Assembly (NCBI RefSeq): GCF_025561445.1
Contig: NZ_CP095096.1
Span: forward strand, 971,822-1,035,821
Direction of reading: 5' to 3'
DNA: 64,000 nt
Source of the DNA: Staphylococcus sp. IVB6181
GTDB taxonomy: Bacteria > Bacillota > Bacilli > Staphylococcales > Staphylococcaceae
Below the pieces are notes generated by a model that saw only the letters and a list, made by a program, of their open reading frames with translations, had not been told where the DNA came from and made no database searches. Below, in pieces: positions 32,424 to 42,066 of the stretch. How positions within the stretch are numbered: the first letter of the stretch is position 1; each line of letters begins with the position of its first letter. Position numbers and translations under genes: made by a program.

Positions 32424-33743
32424 ATGTGTAATGATACATTAGAAATACTAAGAATAAAAGATAAAAATATCAAATTTGTTAGCCAAGATATTGATGTAAT
32501 AGTAAAAGGAAAGAAGTCTACGGTTGTTAATGCTGTACTTACGTATAAGCCTTCGGCTTGTCCTTGCTGCGGAATTAAAAATGAAGGACAAATTCATAAG
32601 CATGGTAAACGAGTTTCTCGTATTACCTTGCTTAAAACTCAAGGCTATAATACATATCTAAACTTAGCCAAACAGCGCTTTAAGTGTTTAGAGTGTAATA
32701 CAACTTTTACTGCTGAAACTGATGTCGTAGATAAGACACGATTTATTTCTAATTATGTGAATCAAAAAATAATTGAAGAAGCCACGAAAGTCAAAACAGA
32801 AATAGATACTGCAGAAGACAACTGTGTTTCTCCATCTACAGTACGTCGTATTCGAAATAAAGCAGTCAATACTTTACTTATCAAGCCTTTCGATAATCTA
32901 CCTGAACATTTGGCAATGGATGAATTTAGAAGTGTAAAGAGTGTGACTGGCTTAATGAGTTTTATATTTATTAACAATGACACACATGAATTTCTAGATG
33001 TCTTAGAAAACAGAACTTCGGGTTATTTAAAAGCTTATTTTGAACGCTTTGATCGAAAAAATAGACTTAAAGTTAAAACAATTACCATTGATATGTTTGA
33101 ACCCTATTTATTCTTATTTAAAAAGCTCTTTTTTAATGCATCTATAATCTTTGATAGATTTCATATCGTTCAGCACATGAATAGAGAGTTAAACTTCTAT
33201 CGCAGAGAAGTAATGAATCGTTATAAAGACAAAGAAGGAAGGGAATACCCTGTTTTAAAGAACAAATGGAGACTTCTTTTAACAGACAAACGTAAACTCT
33301 TCATGATGGATGGTATTTGGGATGGTTCCTTTAGATGTTATAAAAAAGGTTATGATCTAGTGAATTTTATGCTTCAAACAGATGAAAAGTTAAAAAATTC
33401 ATACGAACTAGTACATGATTTACGCGAAAGTTTAAAATTATGTAATTGGAAAGATTTTATCAATCGTTTGAACGATGTTGATAAAAACTCAATCAGTAAA
33501 AACATATGGAAAGTAGTAACATTTTTTAGAAAGCACCAAGAAATACTTCGAAATACGATTTACAATCCCTTATTAAATAACGGTGCAATAGAGGGTATTA
33601 ACAATAAAATAAAGTTAATTAAGCGAATTTCATATGGATACAGAAGCTTTAATAACTTAAGAAACCGTATAATGCTGGTATTTAGTTTATTTAAAAACAA
33701 AAAGAAAAAGACAACCAGACCCGTACATCGGATGGTTGTCTAA
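32424..33743 (+). CDS. tnp: ISL3-family transposase
   Basis: A 439-residue DDE transposase. The N-terminal zinc-finger part has CPCCGIKNEGQIHKHG and CLECNTTF, followed by a helix-turn-helix region (about residues 120-150, VSPSTVRRIRNKA). The catalytic core has LAMDEF, TIDMFEPY, IIFDRFHIVQHMN and the C-terminal glutamate in NGAIEGINNKIK, as in the family. It starts MCNDTLEILRIKD, closely like IS1181. The frame is undamaged. The ATG is 12 bases after AAAGGAG; the frame opens at a GTG 12 codons earlier. Confidence 0.95.
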   Translation: MCNDTLEILRIKDKNIKFVSQDIDVIVKGKKSTVVNAVLTYKPSACPCCGIKNEGQIHKHGKRVSRITLLKTQGYNTYLNLAKQRFKCLECNTTFTAETDVVDKTRFISNYVNQKIIEEATKVKTEIDTAEDNCVSPSTVRRIRNKAVNTLLIKPFDNLPEHLAMDEFRSVKSVTGLMSFIFINNDTHEFLDVLENRTSGYLKAYFERFDRKNRLKVKTITIDMFEPYLFLFKKLFFNASIIFDRFHIVQHMNRELNFYRREVMNRYKDKEGREYPVLKNKWRLLLTDKRKLFMMDGIWDGSFRCYKKGYDLVNFMLQTDEKLKNSYELVHDLRESLKLCNWKDFINRLNDVDKNSISKNIWKVVTFFRKHQEILRNTIYNPLLNNGAIEGINNKIKLIKRISYGYRSFNNLRNRIMLVFSLFKNKKKKTTRPVHRMVV

Positions 33744-33819
33744 ATGATAGAATTCGAAGAATTCCAATCAAAATTAAGTTCTTTAAATTATTCACCCACC
33801 ACAAATGGTGGAGAACCAT

Positions 33820-33827
33820 AATAAAAC
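33820..33827 (+). repeat. Right copy of the IS target-site duplication
   Basis: ATAATAAA, identical to 32297-32304, directly follows the right end of the element. Confidence 0.93.
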
Positions 33828-33838
33828 AGTACAAAAAG

Positions 33839-33884
33839 ATGCCCGCTATTATGCTTCGTTGCGTAATAGCGGGCATTATTATTT
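33839..33884. terminator. Bidirectional terminator (acetyltransferase and HD gene)
   Basis: A 16-bp stem (33839-33854 with 33861-33876, one G-U pair) with loop TTCGTT. T-rich sequence follows on the right, and the left side is A-rich. It was probably the shared terminator of the converging acetyltransferase and HD genes before the IS inserted. Confidence 0.85.
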
Positions 33885-33888
33885 ATAA

Positions 33889-34542
33889 TTAGTAATCATT
33901 GCCGAAGTCCCATTCTTCAAAGAAAGCTTTGACAAATTGTTCCATTAATTGATGTCTGCGCTGAGCTAAGTAGCTGGCAGTTTCAGTATGCATCAAATCT
34001 TTTAATTTAAAGAGTTTGTCATAAAAGTGTTTGATGGCTGAAGGGTTGTAGCCTTCTAGCGTTTGGTCTGGACTGATATCATCAAGTACTGTGCCTTCCC
34101 ACATCGGTTCATTGAAGTGGCCGGCAAATTGGAAAGTACGTGCAATACCGATTGCACCGATGGCATCTAAGCGATCTGCATCTTTGACAATATAGCCTTC
34201 AGGAGAAAGCTGTTTATGTTCATTGGTGCCGTTTCGATAACTGATATTTAAAATGATGTCTAAGATTTTCTGCTGAAGACCTTCTTTTACTTCAATACGG
34301 TTTAAAAAGGCTTGAAGGTCTGATAACGCTGTTGTTTCATCTGTGAGTTTAGTATCAACTGTGTCATGCAATAAAGCTGCCATTTGTATGATAAAAGGAT
34401 TGCCGTAACCTTCTTGTTCAGAGATGAATAGTGCCATACGTACAACACGCATTACATGTGCAATATCATGACCTGAACTGTCTGATTCGTGGAAGTCTTG
34501 CATATAAGTTTCAGCTGCTTTTAATTGTTGATATTGATTCAT
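33889..34542 (-). CDS. HD-domain phosphohydrolase (YpgQ/YedJ-like)
   Basis: A 217-residue metal-dependent phosphohydrolase of the HD superfamily. The metal-binding residues can be read as GHDIAHV (His about 25, with the following motif), AALLHDTVD (the HD pair) and KDADRLDAIGAIGIART. In B. subtilis the relative YpgQ is a nucleoside triphosphate pyrophosphohydrolase; the present substrate is unknown. AAAAGGAGT precedes the ATG. It is read toward the ISL3 element and shares direction with cls, 22 bp apart, so the two form a small operon (cls first). Confidence 0.85.
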   Translation of the reverse strand: MNQYQQLKAAETYMQDFHESDSSGHDIAHVMRVVRMALFISEQEGYGNPFIIQMAALLHDTVDTKLTDETTALSDLQAFLNRIEVKEGLQQKILDIILNISYRNGTNEHKQLSPEGYIVKDADRLDAIGAIGIARTFQFAGHFNEPMWEGTVLDDISPDQTLEGYNPSAIKHFYDKLFKLKDLMHTETASYLAQRRHQLMEQFVKAFFEEWDFGNDY

Positions 34543-34564
34543 TCTAGGTCATACTCCTTTTAAG

Positions 34565-36046
34565 TTATAAAATAGGTGAAATTAAATTCGCGATAGCTTC
34601 TTTGAATTTCACCCAAAGACTGCGCTGGTTATAACGTTCTTGTGTTAGTTCAGAAGAGAACTCTAAATCTTTGTCGAATTGATTACGTAATTGCATTGCA
34701 ATTTGTTTATCATAAATAAATGCATTGATTTCAAAATTCAGTGTAAAGCTTCTATGGTCCATATTCGCGGTACCGACACTTGCGACTTCATCATCAATGA
34801 TCATCATTTTCGAATGCAAGAAGCCGTTGTCGTAATGGTACACTTTAACACCAGAAGCAAGCAGTGATGCTACATTTTTTAATGTCGCAAAGAAGACGAA
34901 AGGATGATCCGGTTTGTTCGGAATCATAATGGTAACATCAACACCGCCGAGCGCTGCAATAGACACAGCATCCATAAAGGCCTGGTCTGGAATAAAGTAA
35001 GGGGACTGAATTTGAATAGATTTCTTCGCTGAAGTAATCATTTTCAAGTAACCATATTTAATTTGTTCCCATTCTTCGTCTGGACCGCTGGATGCAATCT
35101 GCACCCCGATGGAACTGCCTGTATCAATATCAGGGAAGTAGCGATCTGAATACGTGATATTGTCACGTTTTGCTTGCGAGTTCCAGTCTAAAATAAAACG
35201 CAGCTGCAAAGCGTTGACCGCATCTCCTACAATTCTCAAATGCGTATCTCTCCAGTAACCGAAACGTTTAGATAAACCTAAATATTCTTTACCGACATTA
35301 AAGCCGCCGACATAGCCGATTGTGCCGTCGATTACTACTATTTTACGGTGATTTCTGTTATTGAGACGGAAGTTTATCAAAGGCAGTTTAGAAGGGAAGA
35401 AAGATTCTACTTGTCCGCCTTTACGTCGGAACTCATCAAAGTCTTTTAATGTTAAACCTCTGGAACCCATATCGTCATACAGCATCTTCACTTCTAAGCC
35501 CTCATTCAGTTTATTTTCTAAAGCTTGTAAAATACGTTTTCCGAGCTTATCGTTTCTGAATATGTAATATTCGATATGGATATAATCTTTGGCATTCTCG
35601 ATATCTTTGATTAATGCATCAAACTTTTCATGGCCATCTGTAAAAATGGTCATTGCGTTGTCTGTAGTCAAGAATGCGGAGTTATTGTACAACAACATTT
35701 GTACCATTGATTTGTGTTTAACGATTTCATGGTTCCCTTTAGAGAATTCAGCTGTCTTTAATGCCTCTAATTGTTCATTGACAATCGCCTCTAAACCAAT
35801 TCGATCTTCTTCGTCTAATGAGAAGATATGATCTTTTTGGATTTGACGGCCGAGCAATAAATAGAGAATGAATCCAATTACAGGCAGAAATACAAGTACT
35901 AGAATCCATGCCCAAATCGAACCTGCTGATCTTCTTTCCATAAAAATAATAGTAAATGCGAAGATAAGGTTTAATACAAAGCACGCTATCAAGATAATAT
36001 TAATGGCTAAGTTCGCTTGATAGGGTACGAAATCAAAATTATACAT
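34565..36046 (-). CDS. cls: Cardiolipin synthase
   Basis: A 493-residue phospholipase-D-family enzyme that condenses two phosphatidylglycerols to cardiolipin in the membrane. Two N-terminal membrane helices (about residues 8-30 and 38-60) are followed by two HKD motifs, [19 protein letters not shown] and [20 protein letters not shown], which both carry the required His, Lys and Asp. It corresponds by position to Cls2 of S. aureus. The ATG is preceded by TGGAGGTTAC. A 96-bp spacer separates its start from the divergent copper operon promoter. Confidence 0.94.
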   Translation of the reverse strand: MYNFDFVPYQANLAINIILIACFVLNLIFAFTIIFMERRSAGSIWAWILVLVFLPVIGFILYLLLGRQIQKDHIFSLDEEDRIGLEAIVNEQLEALKTAEFSKGNHEIVKHKSMVQMLLYNNSAFLTTDNAMTIFTDGHEKFDALIKDIENAKDYIHIEYYIFRNDKLGKRILQALENKLNEGLEVKMLYDDMGSRGLTLKDFDEFRRKGGQVESFFPSKLPLINFRLNNRNHRKIVVIDGTIGYVGGFNVGKEYLGLSKRFGYWRDTHLRIVGDAVNALQLRFILDWNSQAKRDNITYSDRYFPDIDTGSSIGVQIASSGPDEEWEQIKYGYLKMITSAKKSIQIQSPYFIPDQAFMDAVSIAALGGVDVTIMIPNKPDHPFVFFATLKNVASLLASGVKVYHYDNGFLHSKMMIIDDEVASVGTANMDHRSFTLNFEINAFIYDKQIAMQLRNQFDKDLEFSSELTQERYNQRSLWVKFKEAIANLISPIL

Positions 36047-36142
36047 AATGTAACCTCCACATCATTTACCAGCAGTATTTGTAAGTTAGTATCAACTGAT
36101 AATGAACTTATTGTAACACAGCGGTGATAGATACGACATAGT

Positions 36143-36171
36143 TTGACATATACCTATATAGGGTATATGAT
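36143..36171 (+). promoter_or_regulatory. csoR promoter with overlapping CsoR operator
   Basis: A perfect -35 TTGACA (36143-36148) and -10 TATGAT (36166-36171), spaced 17 bp, bracket the palindrome CATATACC-TATATAG-GGTATATG (36147-36169). The ATACC...GGTAT inverted repeat is the CsoR-family operator type, so apo-CsoR would block RNA polymerase directly until Cu(I) binds. Confidence 0.9.
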
Positions 36172-36208
36172 GAATGTGAAAGCAAAACTAGGACGGGGAG
36201 GTTATGAT

Positions 36209-36502
36209 ATGGCTAAAGTTGATAAAGTACATCATTCTGAACAAATTAAATCCAACCTTAAAGCACGTCTTAATCGTATTGAAGGCCAAGTCAGAGCCAT
36301 TAATCGTATGATAGATGAAGACGTCTACTGCGATGATGTATTGACACAAATCAGAGCAACACGTTCTGCATTGAACAGTGTAGCGGTCAGATTGCTTGAT
36401 CATCACATGAAAGGTTGTATTATGCACAAAGTGGATGATGGCAACCCTGAAGAAGCAATGGAAGAATTGCTTGTGACCGTCCAAAAATTAATTAAAGATT
36501 AA
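36209..36502 (+). CDS. csoR: Copper-sensing transcriptional repressor CsoR
   Basis: A 97-residue all-helical repressor. The Cu(I) ligands Cys41, His66 and Cys70 are present (VYCDDV and DHHMKGC), the classical C-H-C set that separates CsoR from RcnR- and CstR-type relatives. The frame opens at 36143, inside the promoter, but the ATG at 36209 behind GGGGAGG is the family start (MAKVDKVHHSEQIKSNLKARL). It is the first gene of csoR-csoZ-copZ and probably represses itself and copA through the two operators found here. Confidence 0.96.
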   Translation: MAKVDKVHHSEQIKSNLKARLNRIEGQVRAINRMIDEDVYCDDVLTQIRATRSALNSVAVRLLDHHMKGCIMHKVDDGNPEEAMEELLVTVQKLIKD

Positions 36503-36516
36503 TAAAGGAGTTTATC

Positions 36517-36723
36517 ATGCAAACTAGTGTGATTCGCATCGGCGGAATGGAAACGATAGAACAGCAAGAAACACTGAAAGAACATCTTGAAGCGATGATT
36601 GGTGTTTATGAAGTACAAGTTGATCTTGATACGAATGAAGTAAAAGCAAGTTTTAAAACACCTATCAGTCTGAATAACTTAGAGAAAGAAATTTACGATC
36701 AAGGTTATCAAATATTAAATTAA
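36517..36723 (+). CDS. csoZ: HMA-fold protein without metal-binding cysteines (CsoZ-like)
   Basis: A 68-residue protein of ferredoxin-like HMA size and pattern (beta-alpha-beta-beta-alpha-beta), for example IRIGGMETIEQQETLKEHLE followed by YEVQVDLDTNEVKASF. The CxxC of copper chaperones is replaced by METIEQQ, so it should not bind Cu(I) in the usual way. It lies between csoR and copZ with a normal AAAGGAG site. A csoR-linked protein of this kind is known as csoZ in S. aureus; the name is given from memory of that arrangement. A role as structural partner or modulator is only a guess. Confidence 0.65.
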   Translation: MQTSVIRIGGMETIEQQETLKEHLEAMIGVYEVQVDLDTNEVKASFKTPISLNNLEKEIYDQGYQILN

Positions 36724-36742
36724 TGGTAAGGAGTGTTCTATT

Positions 36743-36949
36743 ATGGAAAAACAATTAAAAGTAGAAGGCATGAGTTGCGGACATTGTAAAGCAGCAGTAG
36801 AGGATGCAGTAGGTAAAGTAGAAGGCGTAGATAAAGTCGACGCAAATCCTGATGCAAATACTGTAGATGTTGCATATAATGGTGACGATGCAGTGTTATC
36901 TCAAGTAGAATCAGCAATTTATGATGCAGGTTACGATGTTGTAAAATAA
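36743..36949 (+). CDS. copZ: Copper chaperone CopZ
   Basis: A 68-residue HMA-domain metallochaperone that carries Cu(I) in the cytoplasm to CopA. The metal site MSCGHC is at residues 10-15. AAGGAGTG precedes the ATG. It is the third gene of the csoR transcript and is followed by a terminator, so copA has its own promoter region. Confidence 0.95.
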   Translation: MEKQLKVEGMSCGHCKAAVEDAVGKVEGVDKVDANPDANTVDVAYNGDDAVLSQVESAIYDAGYDVVK

Positions 36950-36961
36950 TAAAGGTGAATA

Positions 36962-36999
36962 GAGGCTTAAGTTATGGATGTAACTGAGCCTCATTTTTT
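36962..36999 (+). terminator. Terminator between copZ and copA
   Basis: GAGGCTTAAGTTA pairs with TAACTGAGCCTC (one bulge) around TGGATG, followed by ATTTTTTC. Confidence 0.85.
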
Positions 37000-37009
37000 C
37001 AAAGAATAA

Positions 37010-37028
37010 TATACCTCTACAGGGTATA
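37010..37028 (+). promoter_or_regulatory. Second CsoR operator, upstream of copA
   Basis: TATACC-TCTACA-GGGTATA is an inverted repeat with the same half-sites as the csoR operator and ends 14 bp before the copA ATG. A clear -35/-10 pair could not be placed around it; TAATAT at 37007-37012 is a candidate -10. Confidence 0.85.
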
Positions 37029-37042
37029 GGAGTGAATCAATA

Positions 37043-39241
37043 ATGGAAAAAGCAGAGTTTAAAATTTCGGGCATGACCTGTGCTGCTTGTTCTGCACGTA
37101 TCGAGCGGGTGCTCAGCCGTACAGAAGGGATTGACCAAGCTAACGTCAACCTTGTGACTGAAAAAGCATCTGTTGCTTTTGATAAAGATAACGTCGATAT
37201 TCAGCAAATTTTTGAGAAAGTGAAACAATTAGGTTATGAACCGATTGCGATAGAAACGGCAGACCAAGCACAACAGCGTAAACAAAAAGAATTGAATCGT
37301 CAAAAAATGAAATTTGTCATTGCGATGATACTATCACTGCCATTGTTATATACGATGGTAGGGCATTTCAGCTTCTTAAGCTTTATCCCTCTGCCTCATG
37401 TGATGACTGAACCTTGGTTCCAATTCATCTTAGCAACACCTGTCCAATTTATTTTAGGTTGGCAATTCTATAAAGGTGCTTATGGTGCCTTGCGCAATAA
37501 AAGTGCCAATATGGACGTACTCGTTGCTTTAGGTACCTCGGCTGCGTACTTTTACAGTATCTATATGTGGATTATCCATGCTGGCGAACAGCATATTCCG
37601 TTATATTTTGAGACCAGTGCGGTATTAATTACATTGATATTGCTAGGCAAATATTTCGAAGCGAAAGCTAAAGGACATGCGAGCGATGCGATTAATAAAC
37701 TGCTTTCGCTGCAAGTGAAAGAAGCACGTGTAGAAAGAGACGGAGAAGCCGTAGAAGTGCCTGTCGACCAAGTAAAACAAGGTGATATCTTACTGATTAA
37801 AAGCGGTGAATATGTGCCTTTAGATGGTGAAATTTTCGAAGGGGATACCAGTATCGATGAATCGATGCTGACAGGCGAAAGTATTCCTGTAGATAAAGCA
37901 GCAGGTGATGAAGTCATCGGTGCAACTTTAAACCACGGCAACTTCATTAAAGTTAAAGTAACGCACACTGGCGATGATTTAGTCTTGAATCAAATCATTA
38001 AAATCGTTGAAGAAGCACAAGGTGAAAAACCAAACATTCAACGATTAGCAGATAAAATTTCAGGTATCTTCGTACCAACAGTACTAGGCATTGCTTTAGT
38101 CGTATTTATTATCTGGTTCAGTTTTGTTACACCGCTTGATTTCCAATCTAGTTTAGAAGTGTTTATCGCTGTGATTGTGATTGCTTGTCCTTGTGCATTA
38201 GGGCTTGCGACACCTACTTCAATCATGGCAGGTTCCGGACGTTCAGCTGAACTAGGTGTGCTTTTCAAATCATCAGAGGCACTAGAACAAACACAAAATG
38301 TGGACACGATTGTCTTTGATAAAACAGGAACATTAACAGAAGGACAGCCTTCTGTGTATAAAGTTATTGATAACACAGATAATCAGCAATTCGGTACGTT
38401 AGTGAAGAGTTTAGAAGTTCAATCTGAACATCCTTTATCTCAAGCAATCACTGAGTACTATCAAGATGTGCCTAATTTAATTGTAGAAAATTATCAAACA
38501 CATCCAGGCAATGGTATCAGCGGCACAATTAATCAACAAGCCGTCAAAGTCGGTTCGCAAAGCTTTATTCAACCTGATTTAAAAGAATGGGATCAAGCAT
38601 TAGAAGCACAAATCGAAACATTGCAGCAACAAGGCGCAACAGTCGTCCTTGCATCAATTGATGACCAATTTGCAGGTATGATTGCCTTAAGAGATGAGCC
38701 GAAATCAAGTGCGAAAGCATTAATCGAACACTTGAATTCTGATTATGAAATTGTAATGCTGAGCGGTGATAGTCAAGGCACTGCAGAAGCAATCACAGAA
38801 GAACTGGGTATTCAACGTGTTATTGCAGGTGTCAAACCTGATCATAAAGCAGATGAAATTACGAAACTTCAAGAAGAAGGCAAGTATGTCATGATGGTCG
38901 GTGACGGTATTAACGATGCACCGGCACTTGCTAAAAGCAATATCGGTTTAGCAATGGGTACTGGATCAGATATTGCTATCGAAGCAGGCGATATTATGAT
39001 TGTCGGCGGAGATATCGAAAAAGTTGAAGTGGCTCTAGGTATGAGCAGCAAAACTATGAAAAATATCAAACAAAACCTATTCTTTGCATTTTGTTACAAC
39101 GCAATCGGTATTCCAATTGCAGCATTCGGATTATTAGCCCCATGGGTCGCTGGTGCAGCAATGGCATTCAGCTCTGGCTCTGTCGTACTCAATGCATTAC
39201 GACTTCAAAAGGTTAAATATCAAAAGAATTTACAAAATTAA
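37043..39241 (+). CDS. copA: Copper-exporting P1B-type ATPase CopA
   Basis: A 732-residue Cu(I) efflux pump in the cytoplasmic membrane. One N-terminal HMA domain has MTCAAC (Cys13, Cys16). The membrane metal site is Cys382-Pro-Cys384 in ACPCALGLATP. The phosphorylated aspartate is Asp426 in DKTGTLTEG. The SEHPLSQA motif of the nucleotide domain and the hinge GDGINDAPALA are intact. S. aureus CopA and many relatives have two N-terminal HMA domains (about 800 residues), so this form is one domain shorter. The frame is complete from ATAGGAGTG to the stop. It is separately transcribed behind a CsoR operator. Confidence 0.96.
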   Translation: MEKAEFKISGMTCAACSARIERVLSRTEGIDQANVNLVTEKASVAFDKDNVDIQQIFEKVKQLGYEPIAIETADQAQQRKQKELNRQKMKFVIAMILSLPLLYTMVGHFSFLSFIPLPHVMTEPWFQFILATPVQFILGWQFYKGAYGALRNKSANMDVLVALGTSAAYFYSIYMWIIHAGEQHIPLYFETSAVLITLILLGKYFEAKAKGHASDAINKLLSLQVKEARVERDGEAVEVPVDQVKQGDILLIKSGEYVPLDGEIFEGDTSIDESMLTGESIPVDKAAGDEVIGATLNHGNFIKVKVTHTGDDLVLNQIIKIVEEAQGEKPNIQRLADKISGIFVPTVLGIALVVFIIWFSFVTPLDFQSSLEVFIAVIVIACPCALGLATPTSIMAGSGRSAELGVLFKSSEALEQTQNVDTIVFDKTGTLTEGQPSVYKVIDNTDNQQFGTLVKSLEVQSEHPLSQAITEYYQDVPNLIVENYQTHPGNGISGTINQQAVKVGSQSFIQPDLKEWDQALEAQIETLQQQGATVVLASIDDQFAGMIALRDEPKSSAKALIEHLNSDYEIVMLSGDSQGTAEAITEELGIQRVIAGVKPDHKADEITKLQEEGKYVMMVGDGINDAPALAKSNIGLAMGTGSDIAIEAGDIMIVGGDIEKVEVALGMSSKTMKNIKQNLFFAFCYNAIGIPIAAFGLLAPWVAGAAMAFSSGSVVLNALRLQKVKYQKNLQN

Positions 39242-39315
39242 TGTAGTAATAGGAAAATTTTTAGGGTAGAATGTAAGTAACAATCATTTGTAATACGAAG
39301 ATGGGGTGAACACGA

Positions 39316-39456
39316 ATGAATAATAATACAGATAAACTACGTAATGTCGTTCAATTGTTATCTTCGCTAGGTGTTAATATTAAGAAAACGAAATCAAGAT
39401 TAGAAATTATGCATACTTTGCCTAATACATCAGTTGCGACACCTAAATTAAAGTAA
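39316..39456 (+). CDS. Small conserved hypothetical protein (perhaps Lmo0850 family)
   Basis: A 46-codon frame MNNNTDKLRNVVQLLSSL..., basic and without a membrane helix, ending TPKLK. It is preceded by GATGGGGTGAA at a normal distance and followed within five bases by a strong terminator, which supports a real gene. The sequence resembles short Lmo0850-like proteins annotated in staphylococci and Listeria as I remember them; no function is known to me. Confidence 0.65.
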   Translation: MNNNTDKLRNVVQLLSSLGVNIKKTKSRLEIMHTLPNTSVATPKLK

Positions 39457-39460
39457 GAAT

Positions 39461-39517
39461 AAAAACCGGTTATCGATTCGGACATTGTAAAATGTTCGAC
39501 CGATAACCGGTTTTTTG
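39461..39517. terminator. Bidirectional terminator between the small gene and rodA
   Basis: A perfect 14-bp outer stem AAAACCGGTTATCG/CGATAACCGGTTTT with an inner stem (TCGGACATT/AATGTTCGA) and a T tract to the right; it is A-rich to the left. Confidence 0.9.
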
Positions 39518-39528
39518 TTTGTTGTGTA

Positions 39529-40737
39529 TTAATGATTATATGATTTAGAACGTAAGAAGTCAGGTTGGTAAGGTACAGGCTGGTGATAATAAATAGATAA
39601 AATGACACCGACACCTGTCATTAAGCTCCATAAAGAACTTCCTCCGTAACTGATGAATGGAAGCGGAATCCCTGTAATCGGCAAGAGTTGTATTGTCATA
39701 CCCATATTCTGTACTGCATGGAACAATACAAGTGTCATAAAGCCGATGATATAAATCTTATTATAAATCACAGTATTTTTCGTAGCTAAACGTACAAGGT
39801 GGAACATTAATATAATAAATAGAATAATCAGTACCACTGCTCCGATAAAGCCGAATTCTTCACCGACAACTGAAAAGATAAAGTCGGTATGGTTTTCAGG
39901 GATGTAAACTTCACCATGATTCAATCCCTTGCCGAATAATTGGCCTGAACCGATAGCTTTGAGTGATTCAGTTAAGTGGTAACCATCGCCTGAACTATAA
40001 GAATAAGGATCTAACCATGAAGCAATACGTCCTAATTGATATGTTTTAATTCCAAATCCATTTTCTATTAATGATGGTTTAAAGATAATGGATAGAATAA
40101 AGAAAGCACCGATAGATAAAATCGTTAAAAAGATAGGTGCCAAGATTTTCCAAGAAATGCCGCTGACAATCAGTACTCCAACGACAATAGCAAGACAAAC
40201 CAATGTAGTACCTAAGTCATTTTGAAGGAAAATCAATACCATCGGAATACCAGAAACCACAAGTAATTTGAAGAACAGCTTGAAGTCTGTTTCTAATGAT
40301 TTATTGAATGTGTATTTGTTATGTCGCGATACGATTTTTGCCAGCATTAAAATCAAGACGATTTTCATAAATTCAGACGGCTGAATACTGATTGGTCCGA
40401 AACTGTACCAGCTTTTTGCGCCGTTGATTGTCGGCGTAACAGCCGTTTCTGGCATAATCAGCAAGACAATAAGAAAAAAGCATAAAATGCCGTATAAAGT
40501 ATACGTATATTTCATAATCCTTTTAGGCGAAACAACCATAATCCCCAGTGCGATAATGAACCCGAATATGTAATAGATAATTTGTTTGATACTGAAGTTC
40601 GCACTATATTGACCGCCGCCCATAGCGGATTGAATAAATAAAATACTGATTGCTGCAAATATCAGCAAGATGGTAATTAAAACCCAGTCAATGCGCCGTA
40701 ACCATGATTTACTAGGTTGTTGACGTGAAGCTTTCAT
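39529..40737 (-). CDS. rodA: Peptidoglycan glycosyltransferase RodA (SEDS family)
   Basis: A 402-residue SEDS-family glycan polymerase with about ten membrane segments. Family motifs include NGAKSWYSFGPISIQPSEF-like sequence, the long extracellular loop WLDPYSYSSGDGYHLTESLKAIGSGQLFGKG and DFIFSVVGEEFGF, which carries the catalytic-loop aspartate. The C-terminal part PFISYGGSSL is typical of the family. It works with a class B penicillin-binding protein in sidewall synthesis. Place beside ddl matches S. aureus rodA. The ATG is preceded by AAAGGAGAT. Confidence 0.93.
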   Translation of the reverse strand: MKASRQQPSKSWLRRIDWVLITILLIFAAISILFIQSAMGGGQYSANFSIKQIIYYIFGFIIALGIMVVSPKRIMKYTYTLYGILCFFLIVLLIMPETAVTPTINGAKSWYSFGPISIQPSEFMKIVLILMLAKIVSRHNKYTFNKSLETDFKLFFKLLVVSGIPMVLIFLQNDLGTTLVCLAIVVGVLIVSGISWKILAPIFLTILSIGAFFILSIIFKPSLIENGFGIKTYQLGRIASWLDPYSYSSGDGYHLTESLKAIGSGQLFGKGLNHGEVYIPENHTDFIFSVVGEEFGFIGAVVLIILFIILMFHLVRLATKNTVIYNKIYIIGFMTLVLFHAVQNMGMTIQLLPITGIPLPFISYGGSSLWSLMTGVGVILSIYYHQPVPYQPDFLRSKSYNH

Positions 40738-40932
40738 ATATTAGATCTCCTTTAATCCACAATTTCACATCGGCAGAAATGATGACAAGCCGCTTGTAAC
40801 CGCTCTGCCTTTATTATTTCTCTCTATGAAAAACTATAGCATATTTAATGTTTTACCTGTAGCTATTTCCTATTATATACCGTTTCATGAAATTGTGAAT
40901 TTTCTTTCTCAGCTTTGACATGCAATAAGTGA

Positions 40933-42051
<1,119 letters not shown>

Positions 42052-42066
42052 GGTAGTGTACTTGTA

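Larger units (their letters stand above)
32305..33819 (+). mobile_element. ISL3-family insertion sequence (IS1181-like), complete
   Basis: A 1515-bp element with one transposase gene. The terminal inverted repeats are imperfect: the left end begins GGTTCTTCATC and the right end, read inward on the opposite strand, begins GGTTCTCCACC; 19 of the first 23 positions agree and both arms end in TGGTGGG. Exact 8-bp direct repeats ATAATAAA flank it, the size typical of ISL3. Intact ends, an intact frame and an exact duplication point to a recent insertion. Confidence 0.95.
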
